Below are positions 23,173 through 31,964 of a stretch of 64,000 bases of DNA, one piece after another. The notes under the pieces are model-generated. The model saw only the letters and a list, made by a program, of their open reading frames with translations. It ran no database searches and was not told where the DNA came from. Source of the stretch: Microbispora rosea subsp. aerata. GTDB taxonomy: Bacteria; Actinomycetota; Actinomycetes; Streptosporangiales; Streptosporangiaceae. How positions within the stretch are numbered: position 1 is the stretch's first letter; every line of letters starts with the position of its first letter. Made by a program: the position numbers and the translations under genes. The stretch spans positions 46,287-110,286 of the forward strand of contig NZ_BMPY01000023.1 in the NCBI RefSeq assembly GCF_014647835.1, read 5' to 3'.

Positions 23173-23706
23173 GTGATCCCCTTGCGATACCTGTCCATCG
23201 CGGTCGCCACGGCGGCCTTGGCCGTCACGGTGACCGGCTGCGGTGGTGGAGACGACGCCGCCGCGACCACCCCGCAGGCCGCCGGCGATAGCGGTTCGAG
23301 CTCCCGGGCCGCGTTCGCCGAGTGCCTGCGCAAGAACGGCGTCACACTGCCCAGCGGGCGGCCCGGGGCCAGACCCACGGACAGACCGACCGATAGACCG
23401 AGCGATGGACCGAGTGGCAGGCCGAGCGGAGGGTTCGGCGGGTTCCGGTCGATGGACCCGGCTCTGAGCAAGGCGTTCGAGGCGTGCCGCTCGCTCATGC
23501 CGCAGGACGGCCGGGGCCGCTTCGGCCGGCGCGGCGGCGATCCCCAGGCGCTGCAGGCGTTCCGCACCTGCATGAAGGACAACGGCGCCGAGCTGCCCAC
23601 CGGCGGCCGCGTACGCGATCTGGCCACGGCGGACCCCAAGGTGGCCAAGGCGTACGACAAGTGCAAGGTCCTGCTGCCCACCCCCGCCCCCGCCCCGACC
23701 GCCTGA
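23173..23706 (+). CDS. Lipoprotein with duplicated Cys motif
   Basis: The 177-residue lipoprotein has signal LSIAVATAALAVTVTGC with the lipobox Cys near residue 23. The mature part has two related halves, each with F-x-x-C-(L/M)-(R/K)-x-N-G followed by a second Cys: FAECLRKNGVTLP with FEACRSLMP, then FRTCMKDNGAELP with YDKCKVLLP. A PTDRPTDRPSDGPSGRPSGG spacer lies between the first pair. The four cysteines suggest two disulfide-linked copies of one small module. GTG 23173 follows AGGCTGGG. It closes the export/two-component operon and may be an envelope sensor or a partner of the adaptor. The function is unknown. Confidence 0.8.
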   Translation: MIPLRYLSIAVATAALAVTVTGCGGGDDAAATTPQAAGDSGSSSRAAFAECLRKNGVTLPSGRPGARPTDRPTDRPSDGPSGRPSGGFGGFRSMDPALSKAFEACRSLMPQDGRGRFGRRGGDPQALQAFRTCMKDNGAELPTGGRVRDLATADPKVAKAYDKCKVLLPTPAPAPTA

Positions 23707-24021
23707 CCGTGTCAAGCCTCGCCCCGAGTGCCCGTCCACGGGCACCTCGTCGGCGGCCATGCCCGTCCGGTCGTGGTGTGAGCGCCTGACCGCTCGGCCA
23801 TCGCACCAAGCGTCTGACGGCGCTCGGCCTTCCCCTGAGCGCCCGGGTGCGCCCGCCTGGTCGCGGGGTATGCGTGCCTGACCGCGCCCACCCTGCGCCC
23901 TGAGCATCCAGCCAGGTGTCGTCCGCGTCCGCGCGTGCCTGCCCGGTCGAGCGTGCCGTCCCCGCCCTCGTCGTGGTGTGCGCGCCTGATTCGGGGGGCG
24001 TACGTAGGGAAGGGCGGGAGT
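23707..24021. other. Gene-free GC-rich gap with short degenerate repeats
   Basis: These 315 bases show no supported gene. GCGCCTGA/GAGCGCCTGACC-like words recur at irregular spacing (about 23780, 23838 and 23983). The sequence resembles a decayed repeat array. The AGGG at 24011 serves the next gene. Confidence 0.5.
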
Positions 24022-25749
24022 ATGGCGGGGAACGGCAAGCTGCGGGCCGCGCTGGAGAGCTTGCGGCGTCAACTCGATCAGGACCTGTTCCCCCTGGAGA
24101 TCGGGGACGCCGCGGCCGACCGGCGCGTCGTCGTCGAGCTGCGCGGACAGCTTGAGGATTACCTGCTGCCTCGCCTGGCGGCCATCGACGCGCCGCTGCT
24201 CGCCGTGGTCGGCGGCTCCACCGGGGCGGGCAAGTCCACCCTGGTCAACTCGCTGGCCGGGGCGATCGTGACCGAGCCCGGGGTGCTGCGGCCCACCACG
24301 CTCGCGCCGACCTTGGTGTGCAGCCCCGCCGACGCCGCCTGGTTCACCTCCACCACCGTGCTGCCCGGCCTTTCCAGGGTGACCGGCGGGGTGGCGGACG
24401 GGGGACGCGGCGAGCCGGGCACCCTGCGAATAGCCCCGGTGGCCGCCCTGCCTCCCGGGCTGGCGCTGCTCGACGCCCCCGACATCGACTCGGTCGTCAC
24501 GGCCAACCGCGAGCTGGCCGCGCAGCTGCTCGCCGCGGCCGACCTGTGGTTGTTCGTCACGACCGCCGCGAGGTACGCCGACGAGGTGCCGTGGAGCTTC
24601 CTGCGCCTGGCCAGGGAGCGGAGCACGGCGCTCGCGGTGATCTTGCAGCGGGTGCCGGCCGAGGCGCGCGTGCCCGTGGCCGCCGATCTGACCCGGCTGC
24701 TGCACGAGAACGGCCTGGGCGGCACGCCGTTGTTCACCGTTCCCGAGCTGGATCTGCCGTCGGAGCGCGCCCGGCTGCCCGGCGACGTCGTGCAGCCGAT
24801 CGCGACCTGGCTCGCCGATCTGTCCGTGGACGCCAAGGCGCGGGCCGAGGTCGTACGGCGGACCTTGACCGGGGCGCTCGACAGCCTCGGCACCCGCGTG
24901 CCCGACCTGGCCGACCGGGTGGAGCGCCAGCGGGCGGGGATCGCCGAGCTGCGCGACATCGCCGTCAGGGCGTACGACGTGGCGATGTCGGCGTTCGACG
25001 AGGGGATGCGCGACGGCAGGCTGCTGCGTGGTGAGGTGCTGGCCCGCTGGCAGGACTTCGTCGGCACGGGCGACCTGATGCGGGCCTTGGAGTCGCGTGT
25101 CGGGTGGTTGCGCGACCGCCTCGTCGCCGTCTTCCGCGGCCGCCCGGCGCCCGACAAGGAGCTGCGCGTGGCGCTGGAGAGCGGGGTGGAGTCGTTGATC
25201 CGCGCGACCGCCGACGCCGCCGCCGAACGGGCCGTCGAGGCGTGGCTGGCCCGGCCCGCCGGGCGTGACCTGCTGGAGAAGGCCGGCGTCGCCGTCTCGG
25301 GGCGGCTCGGCCGTGCGTCCGCCGATCTGCCCCGCCGGGCAGGCGTGGCCGTACGCGCCTGGCAGGGGCACGTGCTCGACCTCGTCCGTTCCGAAGGCGC
25401 CGATCGGCGCACGCTCGCCCGGGCGGCGTCGTTCGGCGTGAACAGCCTCGGCGTGCTGATCATGCTGGCGGTGTTCTCCACGACCGGCGGGATCACCGGC
25501 GTCGAGCTGGGCATCGCCGGGGGCACCGGCGTGCTCAGCCAGAAGCTGCTCGAAGCCGTCTTCGGCGATCAGGCCGTACGCACCCTGACCCAGGAGGCCC
25601 GTGAAGACCTGCGGCGGAGGGTCCGGGCGCTGCTGGACGAGGAACGCACCCGTTTCACCACCTTGGTGGAGGGGCTGGGCCCGGCTCCCGACACGGCGGC
25701 CCGGCTGCGGGAGATCGCCAAGGCCGTACAGGAGAGGGGCGCCCTGTGA
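24022..25749 (+). CDS. Dynamin-like GTPase, first of a pair
   Basis: The 575-residue protein has Walker A GGSTGAGKS at residues 64-72, a G2 Thr in RPTTLAPT and G3 in LLDAPDIDSV. A long helical C-terminal region carries a hydrophobic hairpin (FGVNSLGVLIMLAVFSTTGG, then a Gly-rich second half) near residues 475-520 that could insert in membranes. This is the plan of bacterial dynamin-like proteins, which often come as two adjacent genes as here. ATG 24022 has AGGG upstream. The next gene starts in its stop codon (GTGA). A role in membrane remodelling or repair is inferred. Confidence 0.8.
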   Translation: MAGNGKLRAALESLRRQLDQDLFPLEIGDAAADRRVVVELRGQLEDYLLPRLAAIDAPLLAVVGGSTGAGKSTLVNSLAGAIVTEPGVLRPTTLAPTLVCSPADAAWFTSTTVLPGLSRVTGGVADGGRGEPGTLRIAPVAALPPGLALLDAPDIDSVVTANRELAAQLLAAADLWLFVTTAARYADEVPWSFLRLARERSTALAVILQRVPAEARVPVAADLTRLLHENGLGGTPLFTVPELDLPSERARLPGDVVQPIATWLADLSVDAKARAEVVRRTLTGALDSLGTRVPDLADRVERQRAGIAELRDIAVRAYDVAMSAFDEGMRDGRLLRGEVLARWQDFVGTGDLMRALESRVGWLRDRLVAVFRGRPAPDKELRVALESGVESLIRATADAAAERAVEAWLARPAGRDLLEKAGVAVSGRLGRASADLPRRAGVAVRAWQGHVLDLVRSEGADRRTLARAASFGVNSLGVLIMLAVFSTTGGITGVELGIAGGTGVLSQKLLEAVFGDQAVRTLTQEAREDLRRRVRALLDEERTRFTTLVEGLGPAPDTAARLREIAKAVQERGAL

Positions 25750-27452
25750 AGCTCCCGCTGAGGAAGGCGGAGGTGCCGCTGGACGACCGCCTGGAGGCGC
25801 TCGCGGAGGCCGCCGATCTGGCGGAGGGCCGGCTCGGCCGGGAGGCCGTGGACCACGCCCGCGCCGTGGTCGCCCGGGCCGGCGTGCGGCGCGGCCTTTC
25901 CGTGGAGCACACCGCGGTCGCCCTCGCGGGGGCGACGGGAAGCGGCAAGTCGTCGCTGTTCAACGCCTTGTCGGGGACCGAGCTGGCGAGGGTGGGGGTG
26001 ACCCGGCCGACCACGGCCAAGGCACAGGCGGCCGTGTGGGGCGACGGCGGCGCGGGCCCGCTGCTCGACTGGCTCGACGTGCCGCTGCGCCACACCGTGC
26101 GGGGCGAGGCGTCGGGGCTGATTTTGCTGGATTTGCCCGATCACGACTCCATAGAGCTGTCCCACCGGAGGGAGGTAGACCGCCTGGTCGCCGTGGTGGA
26201 CCTGCTGGTCTGGGTGCTCGACCCGCAGAAGTACGCCGACGCGGCCGTGCACGAGCGCTACCTGCGTCCGCTCGCCGGGCACCGGGATGTCATGGTCGTC
26301 GTGCTCAACCAGGTGGACCGGCTGCCCGAGCGGTCGGTCAAGCGCTGCCTCGACGACCTGCGCGGCCTGCTGGCGGCCGACGGACTCGAAGGGGTTCCGG
26401 TGCTCGGCGTCTCCGCTCTCACCGGTGAGGGCGTCCCCGAACTGCGGGCCCTGCTCGACCGCCAGGTCTCCCGCCGCCGCGCCTGGTCGTCGCGGCTCGC
26501 CGCCGACGTGGCCTCGGCCGCCGCCACGCTCTGGGCGGACACCCGGCCCCCGGCCGCCCGGGAATCGGAGCCGGGCGCTGGGGTTACCCCGGCCGCATCT
26601 CGGGAGGCGGCGGCCGTCGCCGCGTCGCCGCGTCCGGTCCCATCGCGCGTGACGGCCGTGGCCCCGCTGCCTCCGGAACGGGTGACGGTGCCGGACGTGA
26701 CCGTCACCAAGGCGCTGACACGGGCGCTGGCGCAGGCGGCCGGAGCGCCCATCGTGATCGAGGCGGTCGCGAAGGCGCATCGGCACCGCTCGATCACCGC
26801 GACGGGCTGGCCGGTGACGCGCTGGCTGCGCAGGCTGCGGCCCGACCCGCTGCGCCGTCTGCACCTGGCCGGGGGCGCCCGCTCCTCGCTGCCCGCGGCG
26901 ACCGCCGTACAGGTCTCGGCCGTGGACACCGCCCTGCGGGACGTCGGGGCCGCCGCCGCGGAGGCGGTGCCCGAGCCGTGGGCGACGGCCGTACGGCACG
27001 CGGCGCGGTCACGGGAGGACGAGCTCACCGACGTCCTGGACCGCACGGTGGCGAATGCCACCTCCGGCGGCGTCTCCCGGGCGCCTCGATGGTGGCGCGT
27101 CGCGGGAACGGCGCAGTGGCTGACCGTCGCCGCGATGGCCGTGGGCGCGATCTGGCTGCTCGTGCGCTTCGCGCTGGACTACCTCATGCTGCCCGGGTTT
27201 CCGACTCCGACGCTCGGCCAAGCGCCGTGGCCGACCGTGCTCCTGCTGGGCGGCGCGCTGGCGGGCGTGCTCATCGCGCTGCTGTGCCGGGTGTTCGCCT
27301 GGGCCGGTGGGCGGCGCAGGGCGCGCAGAGCCGCCAAGGCACTGCGCGCCGGGATCGAAAAGGTCGCCGCCGATCTGATCATCGCCCCCACCGGGGAGGA
27401 ACTCGCCCGCTACGCCCGGTTCGCCGACCGCATCATCCGCGCGGCCTCCTGA
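25746..27452 (+). CDS. Dynamin/Era-like membrane GTPase, second of a pair
   Basis: The 568-residue protein has G1 AGATGSGKSS (from about residue 61), G3 LLDLPDHDS, G4 NQVD and G5 VSALTG, so the GTP-binding set is complete. A long Arg/Ala-rich helical middle follows. Near residues 450-530 there are two transmembrane helices (WLTVAAMAVGAIWLLVRFAL and PTVLLLGGALAGVLIALLC), then a short helical tail. GTG 25746 overlaps the first GTPase stop. The pair probably forms a heteromeric membrane-bound GTPase. The cellular role is unknown. Confidence 0.82.
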   Translation: MKLPLRKAEVPLDDRLEALAEAADLAEGRLGREAVDHARAVVARAGVRRGLSVEHTAVALAGATGSGKSSLFNALSGTELARVGVTRPTTAKAQAAVWGDGGAGPLLDWLDVPLRHTVRGEASGLILLDLPDHDSIELSHRREVDRLVAVVDLLVWVLDPQKYADAAVHERYLRPLAGHRDVMVVVLNQVDRLPERSVKRCLDDLRGLLAADGLEGVPVLGVSALTGEGVPELRALLDRQVSRRRAWSSRLAADVASAAATLWADTRPPAARESEPGAGVTPAASREAAAVAASPRPVPSRVTAVAPLPPERVTVPDVTVTKALTRALAQAAGAPIVIEAVAKAHRHRSITATGWPVTRWLRRLRPDPLRRLHLAGGARSSLPAATAVQVSAVDTALRDVGAAAAEAVPEPWATAVRHAARSREDELTDVLDRTVANATSGGVSRAPRWWRVAGTAQWLTVAAMAVGAIWLLVRFALDYLMLPGFPTPTLGQAPWPTVLLLGGALAGVLIALLCRVFAWAGGRRRARRAAKALRAGIEKVAADLIIAPTGEELARYARFADRIIRAAS

Positions 27453-27748
27453 CCGCACGGGAACGCCGTGAGCGATGTGCTCGGGGCGATCCCCCTTCGC
27501 GACGCCCCTGAAGCGGCACTGTCCACGACGTTCACCGGGGTGGAGGGAGCGGAGGTTCGCGGGACCGGCGCGTTCCTCGGGACGCCCGGTTACCGCGCCC
27601 TGGAGGTGTTCTCCGACGAGATGGTGGGGGAGCCGGCCGACGTCCGCCCGCGCCGGCGACGGGCCGCTTCCTTCAGGGAGCGGAGGGGTCACCCTTGCCC
27701 GGCGCGGCTTCGCTCATGCAGGACAAGGGTGGAGTGCGATTGCGGGCG
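27453..27748 (+). other. Gap with a possible truncated reading frame
   Basis: From GTG 27468 the frame has coding-like third-position GC for about 60 codons (SDVLGAIPLRDAPEAALS, then GTGAFLGTPGYRALEVFSDE). It then degrades into Arg/Cys-rich nonsense and runs antisense through DoxX. It may be the 5' remnant of a lost gene 15 bp after the GTPase operon. No family is recognised. Confidence 0.3.
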
Positions 27749-28201
27749 TCATCGCGATTGGTGTTCCAAGGCTTTGGCTCTGCGGCTCCGCCATAGGTTG
27801 TCGGCGGCGAGGGCGCCTCCTCCGCTGAAGGCGATGGCGAGGCTGGCCGCCGCGAGGCTCAGGACGAACTCGATGCCGTCGTCGGCGATGAAGAAGCCCT
27901 TGCCGCCGTGGACGAAGACGATCGCCCCCAGCATGTCGAGTGTGAGCAGCGTGCCGACCACGGGCAGCAGCAGCCCGAGCACCAGTGCCACGCCTCCGGC
28001 CAGTTCGAGGGTCGCGATCGCCACGGCCGACACAGCAGGAAGAGGTACGCCCACCGATTCGAAAAATGCGGCGGTGCCGCTGATGCCCGACATCGCGAAC
28101 TTCTCCCAGCCGTTCGCGATGAAGATGGTGCCCAGGCCGACACGGGCGAGCAGCAGTGCGATCGGCTGTGCCCTCTCGATGAGAGTCGGCTGTTCATGCA
28201 A
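27749..28201 (-). CDS. DoxX family membrane protein
   Basis: The 150-residue four-helix protein is typical of DoxX/DoxD-like proteins: LLLARVGLGTIFIANGWEKF (helix 1 with the family's NG-x-x-K), LELAGGVALVLGLLLPVVG, LLTLDMLGAIVFVHGGKGFF, and FVLSLAAASLAIAFSGGGA. Members sit in the membrane and are linked to redox or oxidative-stress functions. The start appears to be TTG 28201, with AAGGGG about 10 bases upstream, because no ATG or GTG is in frame before the first helix. Confidence 0.88.
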   Translation of the reverse strand: MHEQPTLIERAQPIALLLARVGLGTIFIANGWEKFAMSGISGTAAFFESVGVPLPAVSAVAIATLELAGGVALVLGLLLPVVGTLLTLDMLGAIVFVHGGKGFFIADDGIEFVLSLAAASLAIAFSGGGALAADNLWRSRRAKALEHQSR

Positions 28202-28350
28202 CGTGGGCCTACCCCTTATGTGCGTCCACAGCGGCCTATCCAGCGACGAGACGACATGTTTGTGACGCTATGGTCCAGCCGGGTGGGCATACAATCCCTG
28301 TCCGGTCAATGATGCGTGCGGTTGTCCAGGGGCCGTCCGGCCCGAATCCC

Positions 28351-29847
28351 TCATCCGTACTGCCTGGCGGCGCGGCGCTCGACGAACACGTCGGCGACCC
28401 CGGCGGCCAGGGCGGCCAGCACGAACATGATGTTGACCAGCAGCGCCTGCTGAAACGACGCCGAATAGATGCCGTGGGCCGAGCCCACCGCCGCGATGCC
28501 GACGGAGGCGCCGATTCGCTGTCCCATCTGCAATACGCCGCCGGCGACCCCGGCCTCGGCGACAGGCACCGCCGACAACGTCAGTGTCTGGTTGGGTGAC
28601 ACGACCAGGCCGTTGCCCACCCCGGCGACGAACAACGGCGCCGCGATCGCCCAGGCCGCGTACTCGCCGGAAACCAGCCGGGTGGCGGGTTCGGTGGCGC
28701 CCAGTCCGAGCGTGACCAGCACCAGACCGAACACGACCAGCGGGCGGCCGAACCGGGCGACGACCCGGCCGCCCAGCGCGGCGCTGAGCGCCGATCCCAG
28801 TGCGAACGCCGCGCTCACCCAGCCCGCCCGCAGCGCGGAATAGTGCAAGCCCTCCTGCAGGTATTGGGTGATGATGAAGAAGATCGCGGTGAATCCGCCG
28901 AAGTAGAGCATCGCGAGCAAGGTTCCGAGAGCATACGGGCCTCTGCGAAACAAGGAAAGATCGACTATCGGGTCGTTGCGCTTTCCGTACCAGCGCTCCC
29001 AGCCCACGAAGCCGGTGAGCACGACGGCTCCGGCCAGTATCAGCAGCCACTTGCCCTGTCCCGGCCATGCACGTCCCTCCACGAGCGGAAGGATCAGCAG
29101 CAGGACGCCGACGGCCAGGAGCAGCACTCCCACGGGATCCCTGCTTTCCCGGCGCCGCTTCCCGGCCGGCCGCCCGGGGACGTACCGATACGCCAAGATC
29201 ATCGCGATAAGGCTGATCGGTATGCTGACGTGCAGGACATGGCGCCATCCCTCACGCTCACCGCTGAACCGGATGAGCAGGCCACCGAGCAGCGGGCCGA
29301 CCGCGGTCGAGATGCTCATCGTGGCGCCCAGCAGGCCGAACGCCCGGCCGCGCTCCGCGTCCCGGAAAAGCTGCTGGATCAGACCGGTGATCTGCGGAGC
29401 GATCACTCCCGCGGCGGCCCCCTGCGCGATTCGCGCTGCGATCAGCCAACTCGACTCGGGGGCGGCTCCGGCGGCGGCGCTGGCCAGGGTGAACAGGGCC
29501 GAGCCGAAGAGAAACACGTTGCGCCGGCCGTGAGTGTCACCGAATCGCCCGGCCGGCACCAACAGCAGCCCGAAGGCGAACGCGTATCCGGAAACCACCC
29601 ACTGCAAGGCGCTCGGCGGGGCGTCCAGCGCGATGCGGATGGAGGGCAGCGCCACGTTGACGATGCTGATGTCCAACCATGTGATGAAACCGGCGATAAG
29701 ACAGACGGCCAGCGCCTTCCAGCGGCGGGGATCCTCGACCTGCTGCCCGTGGGTGCCGGGCGGTTCACCCGCGGGGACCCCGCTGCTCAACCGGTCAGCC
29801 ACCGGTGGGCGCACCTCGCCCCGGCGAAGCGGCGGGTGACCGCTCAC
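28351..29847 (-). CDS. MFS exporter, EmrB/QacA (DHA2) type
   Basis: The 498-residue protein has 14 predicted helices. Helix 1 carries LDISIVNVALPSI (motif D1 of DHA2), the loop after helix 2 is GRFGDTHGRRNVFLFG (motif A), and helix 5 contains the motif C-like TAVGPLLGGLL. A 40-residue hydrophilic N-terminus precedes helix 1. It reads from GTG 29847 with GGGGG just before. There is no adjacent regulator. The likely substrate class is drugs or cationic compounds. Confidence 0.88.
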   Translation of the reverse strand: MSGHPPLRRGEVRPPVADRLSSGVPAGEPPGTHGQQVEDPRRWKALAVCLIAGFITWLDISIVNVALPSIRIALDAPPSALQWVVSGYAFAFGLLLVPAGRFGDTHGRRNVFLFGSALFTLASAAAGAAPESSWLIAARIAQGAAAGVIAPQITGLIQQLFRDAERGRAFGLLGATMSISTAVGPLLGGLLIRFSGEREGWRHVLHVSIPISLIAMILAYRYVPGRPAGKRRRESRDPVGVLLLAVGVLLLILPLVEGRAWPGQGKWLLILAGAVVLTGFVGWERWYGKRNDPIVDLSLFRRGPYALGTLLAMLYFGGFTAIFFIITQYLQEGLHYSALRAGWVSAAFALGSALSAALGGRVVARFGRPLVVFGLVLVTLGLGATEPATRLVSGEYAAWAIAAPLFVAGVGNGLVVSPNQTLTLSAVPVAEAGVAGGVLQMGQRIGASVGIAAVGSAHGIYSASFQQALLVNIMFVLAALAAGVADVFVERRAARQYG

Positions 29848-30341
29848 CCCCCACGGAGATGTCCTCGCACCCGGTCAAAGCCTCCACCTCACGTGTCCGG
29901 CAGCAGTAGTCCCCCCGACCGGATACCCGTCAACTCGCTCGTCACTTAGAAGTCCGCGACGACATCCACCGCGCCTTCCTCAGCATCGGCCGCGCCCTGA
30001 TCTGCCGGTGCCGCCTTCGCTCATCGCGTGAGGAGCTCTTGAAGCTCCCTATAGCGACGACAGTCGTCACGGGAACTTCGTGGCGATTCCCGCGCGCGCC
30101 CGCGCCCTGCTGTCGCCCGCCGCCGGCCGCGCATCGGCCGGACGAGGGTGTGCCGCTCGCCGCCGCAGAGGGCTGAGGGAGCCGGCCTCACCCCGGGGCG
30201 ACGGCGGGGTGTGGCGGATCAGCCGCATCCTCCCCGGGGTCTTCCGACCACGAGGCCCGTTCGCCGCGACGGGCCTCGTGGGAGTCTTCACGTCCTCGGC
30301 CGAGGAGCTCGCCGACTATCCGGCCATGGCCCGACGCCGGG
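29848..30341. terminator. Gene-free gap with a strong 13-bp hairpin (30248-30281)
   Basis: No gene is supported in these 494 bases. The arms CCACGAGGCCCGT (30248-30260) and ACGGGCCTCGTGG (30269-30281) pair perfectly around TCGCCGCG. This hairpin is 61 bases past the stop of the SPFH gene, which reads leftwards, and fits a terminator without a T-tract. CGACGACAGTCGTC near 30055 is a second inverted repeat. Confidence 0.6.
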
Positions 30342-31436
30342 CTACGGGCGCTCGTCGGGGCGTACGGCGTGCGCCGGGTCGGGGGCCGGAACGCCGTCGG
30401 CGCCGAGGCCGGCGGGACGGGCCTCGATCTGGCGCGGACCCGTCTCGGTGCCTTCGGCCGCCGCCTTGGCCTCCGCGGCGGCCCGCTCGGCCTCCGCGAC
30501 GGCCTCGCTGCCCGCGGTCCTCCGCTCCTGCTCCTTGCCGTCCGTCACCGTGGCCCGGCTCGCGGGCAGCGACTCGGTGAACGCCTTCGACAGCGTGTTG
30601 AGCGCCGAGGTGACCTCGCTCGGGATCACCCACATCGTGTTGCCCTGGCCCTGGGCGAGCTGGGGCAGCACCTGGAGGTACTGGTAGGCGAGCAGCTTGG
30701 GGTCGGGGTCGTTGCGGTGGACGGCCTGGAACACCTCGTCGATCGCCTGCGACTGGCCCTGGGCCTTGAGGATCTGCGCGGTGCGCTCGCCCTCGGCGCG
30801 CAGGATCGCGCTCTGCTTCTCACCCTCGGCCGTGAGGATCTGCGCCTGCCGCTGGCCTTCCGCCGTGAGGATCGCCGCGCGCTTGTCCCGCTCGGCGCGC
30901 ATCTGCTTCTCCATGGCGTCCTTGATGGTCTTCGGCGGGTCGATCGCCTTGATCTCGACCCGGTTGACCCGGATGCCCCACTTGCCGGTGGCCTCGTCGA
31001 GCACGCCGCGGAGCTGGCTGTTGATCATGTCGCGGGAGGTGAGCGTCTTCTCCAGGTCCATGCCGCCGACCACGTTGCGCAGCGTGGTCACCGTGAGCTG
31101 CTCGACGCCCTGGATGAAGTTGGCGATCTCGTACTCCGCCGCCCGAGGGTCGGTGACCTGGAAATACAGCACGGTGTCGATGTCCACCACCAGGTTGTCC
31201 TCGGTGATGACCGGCTGCGGTTTGAACGACACCACCTGCTCACGCAGGTCCAGCAGCGGGCGGACCCGGTCGATGTACGGGATGACGAAGTTCAGGCCGG
31301 GACCCAGCGTCCGGTAGTACCTGCCCAGGCGCTCGACGTTGCCGGCCCTGGCCTGCGGCACGATCCGGACCGCCCGCAGCACCGTCAGGATCGCGACGAA
31401 CGCGATGACGATTCCGGCGATCAGTGCTCCGTCCAT
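30342..31436 (-). CDS. SPFH/band-7 protein (stomatin/QmcA-like)
   Basis: The 364-residue protein has an N-terminal transmembrane helix (IAGIVIAFVAILTVLRAVRI), an SPFH domain (VRIVPQARAGNVERLGRYYR to about residue 180) and a long coiled coil. The coiled coil has repeated A-I-L-x-A-E-G units (RAAILTAEGQRQAQILTAEG). An Ala/Glu-rich tail ends it. Such proteins form large ring or cage oligomers in membrane microdomains. The start at ATG 31436 has GGGAGTGAG upstream, 2 bp after the NfeD stop. NfeD-SPFH pairs are a classical conserved operon. Confidence 0.93.
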   Translation of the reverse strand: MDGALIAGIVIAFVAILTVLRAVRIVPQARAGNVERLGRYYRTLGPGLNFVIPYIDRVRPLLDLREQVVSFKPQPVITEDNLVVDIDTVLYFQVTDPRAAEYEIANFIQGVEQLTVTTLRNVVGGMDLEKTLTSRDMINSQLRGVLDEATGKWGIRVNRVEIKAIDPPKTIKDAMEKQMRAERDKRAAILTAEGQRQAQILTAEGEKQSAILRAEGERTAQILKAQGQSQAIDEVFQAVHRNDPDPKLLAYQYLQVLPQLAQGQGNTMWVIPSEVTSALNTLSKAFTESLPASRATVTDGKEQERRTAGSEAVAEAERAAAEAKAAAEGTETGPRQIEARPAGLGADGVPAPDPAHAVRPDERP

Positions 31437-31438
31437 TC

Positions 31439-31870
31439 TCACTCCCGGGGATAGACGAGGGCGGTGGCGCCTTCGATCTCTATGACGTCGACCGTGGCCC
31501 CTGGAGGGATCACGAGTGTCTCGTCGTACGCACGAGCCGACCACTCCTCGCCGCCGATGCGCACCCGTCCGTCCCTGCCGGTGACCTCCTTGGTCACGTA
31601 CGCGGACTTGCCGACGAGGGCGGACACTCCGAAGCGCTTGGGCGGTGGCTGCTTGAGGTGCCGGAGCGCGAGCGGGCGCACCCCGGCGAGGCCGGCGGCG
31701 GAGGCGATGACGAACACGACGAGCTGGACCGCGGGCGGCAGCCCGACGAGCGCGACCACGGTCGTGACCAGGGCCGCGACGGCCAGCAGACCCAACGACG
31801 CGGTCAGCGTGAAGATCTCCGCCACGCCCAGCACCGCCGCCAGGATGAGCCACACGATCCAGGAGTCCAT
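31439..31870 (-). CDS. NfeD-like membrane protein
   Basis: The 143-residue short-form NfeD has membrane helices at about residues 5-75 (IVWLILAAVLGVAEIFTLTA and ALVTTVVALVGLPPAVQLVV). An OB-fold domain at about 85-142 (KSAYVTKEVTGRDGRVRIGG, then AYDETLVIPPGATVDVIEIE) follows. ATG 31870 is preferred over ATG 31882 because GGAGG lies 6 bases before it. It is the first gene of the operon with the SPFH protein, which it is expected to bind. Confidence 0.92.
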   Translation of the reverse strand: MDSWIVWLILAAVLGVAEIFTLTASLGLLAVAALVTTVVALVGLPPAVQLVVFVIASAAGLAGVRPLALRHLKQPPPKRFGVSALVGKSAYVTKEVTGRDGRVRIGGEEWSARAYDETLVIPPGATVDVIEIEGATALVYPRE

Positions 31871-31964
31871 TGCCGCCTCCATAGCAATGAACGAACGCCG
31901 TTTGGGCCGGGTTCCTTACTTTCCAACCTAACCGGTACGGCGGCGCTGTCCCAGATGCCGAGAC

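Noticed and set aside
22981-25371. 796-codon minus-strand frame across the lipoprotein and first GTPase
   Set aside because: Antisense to two well-supported genes with no family features.
29848-30341. Short overlapping frames in both strands as small genes
   Set aside because: No frame shows coding composition or a start with a ribosome site. The region has only a hairpin and an inverted repeat.
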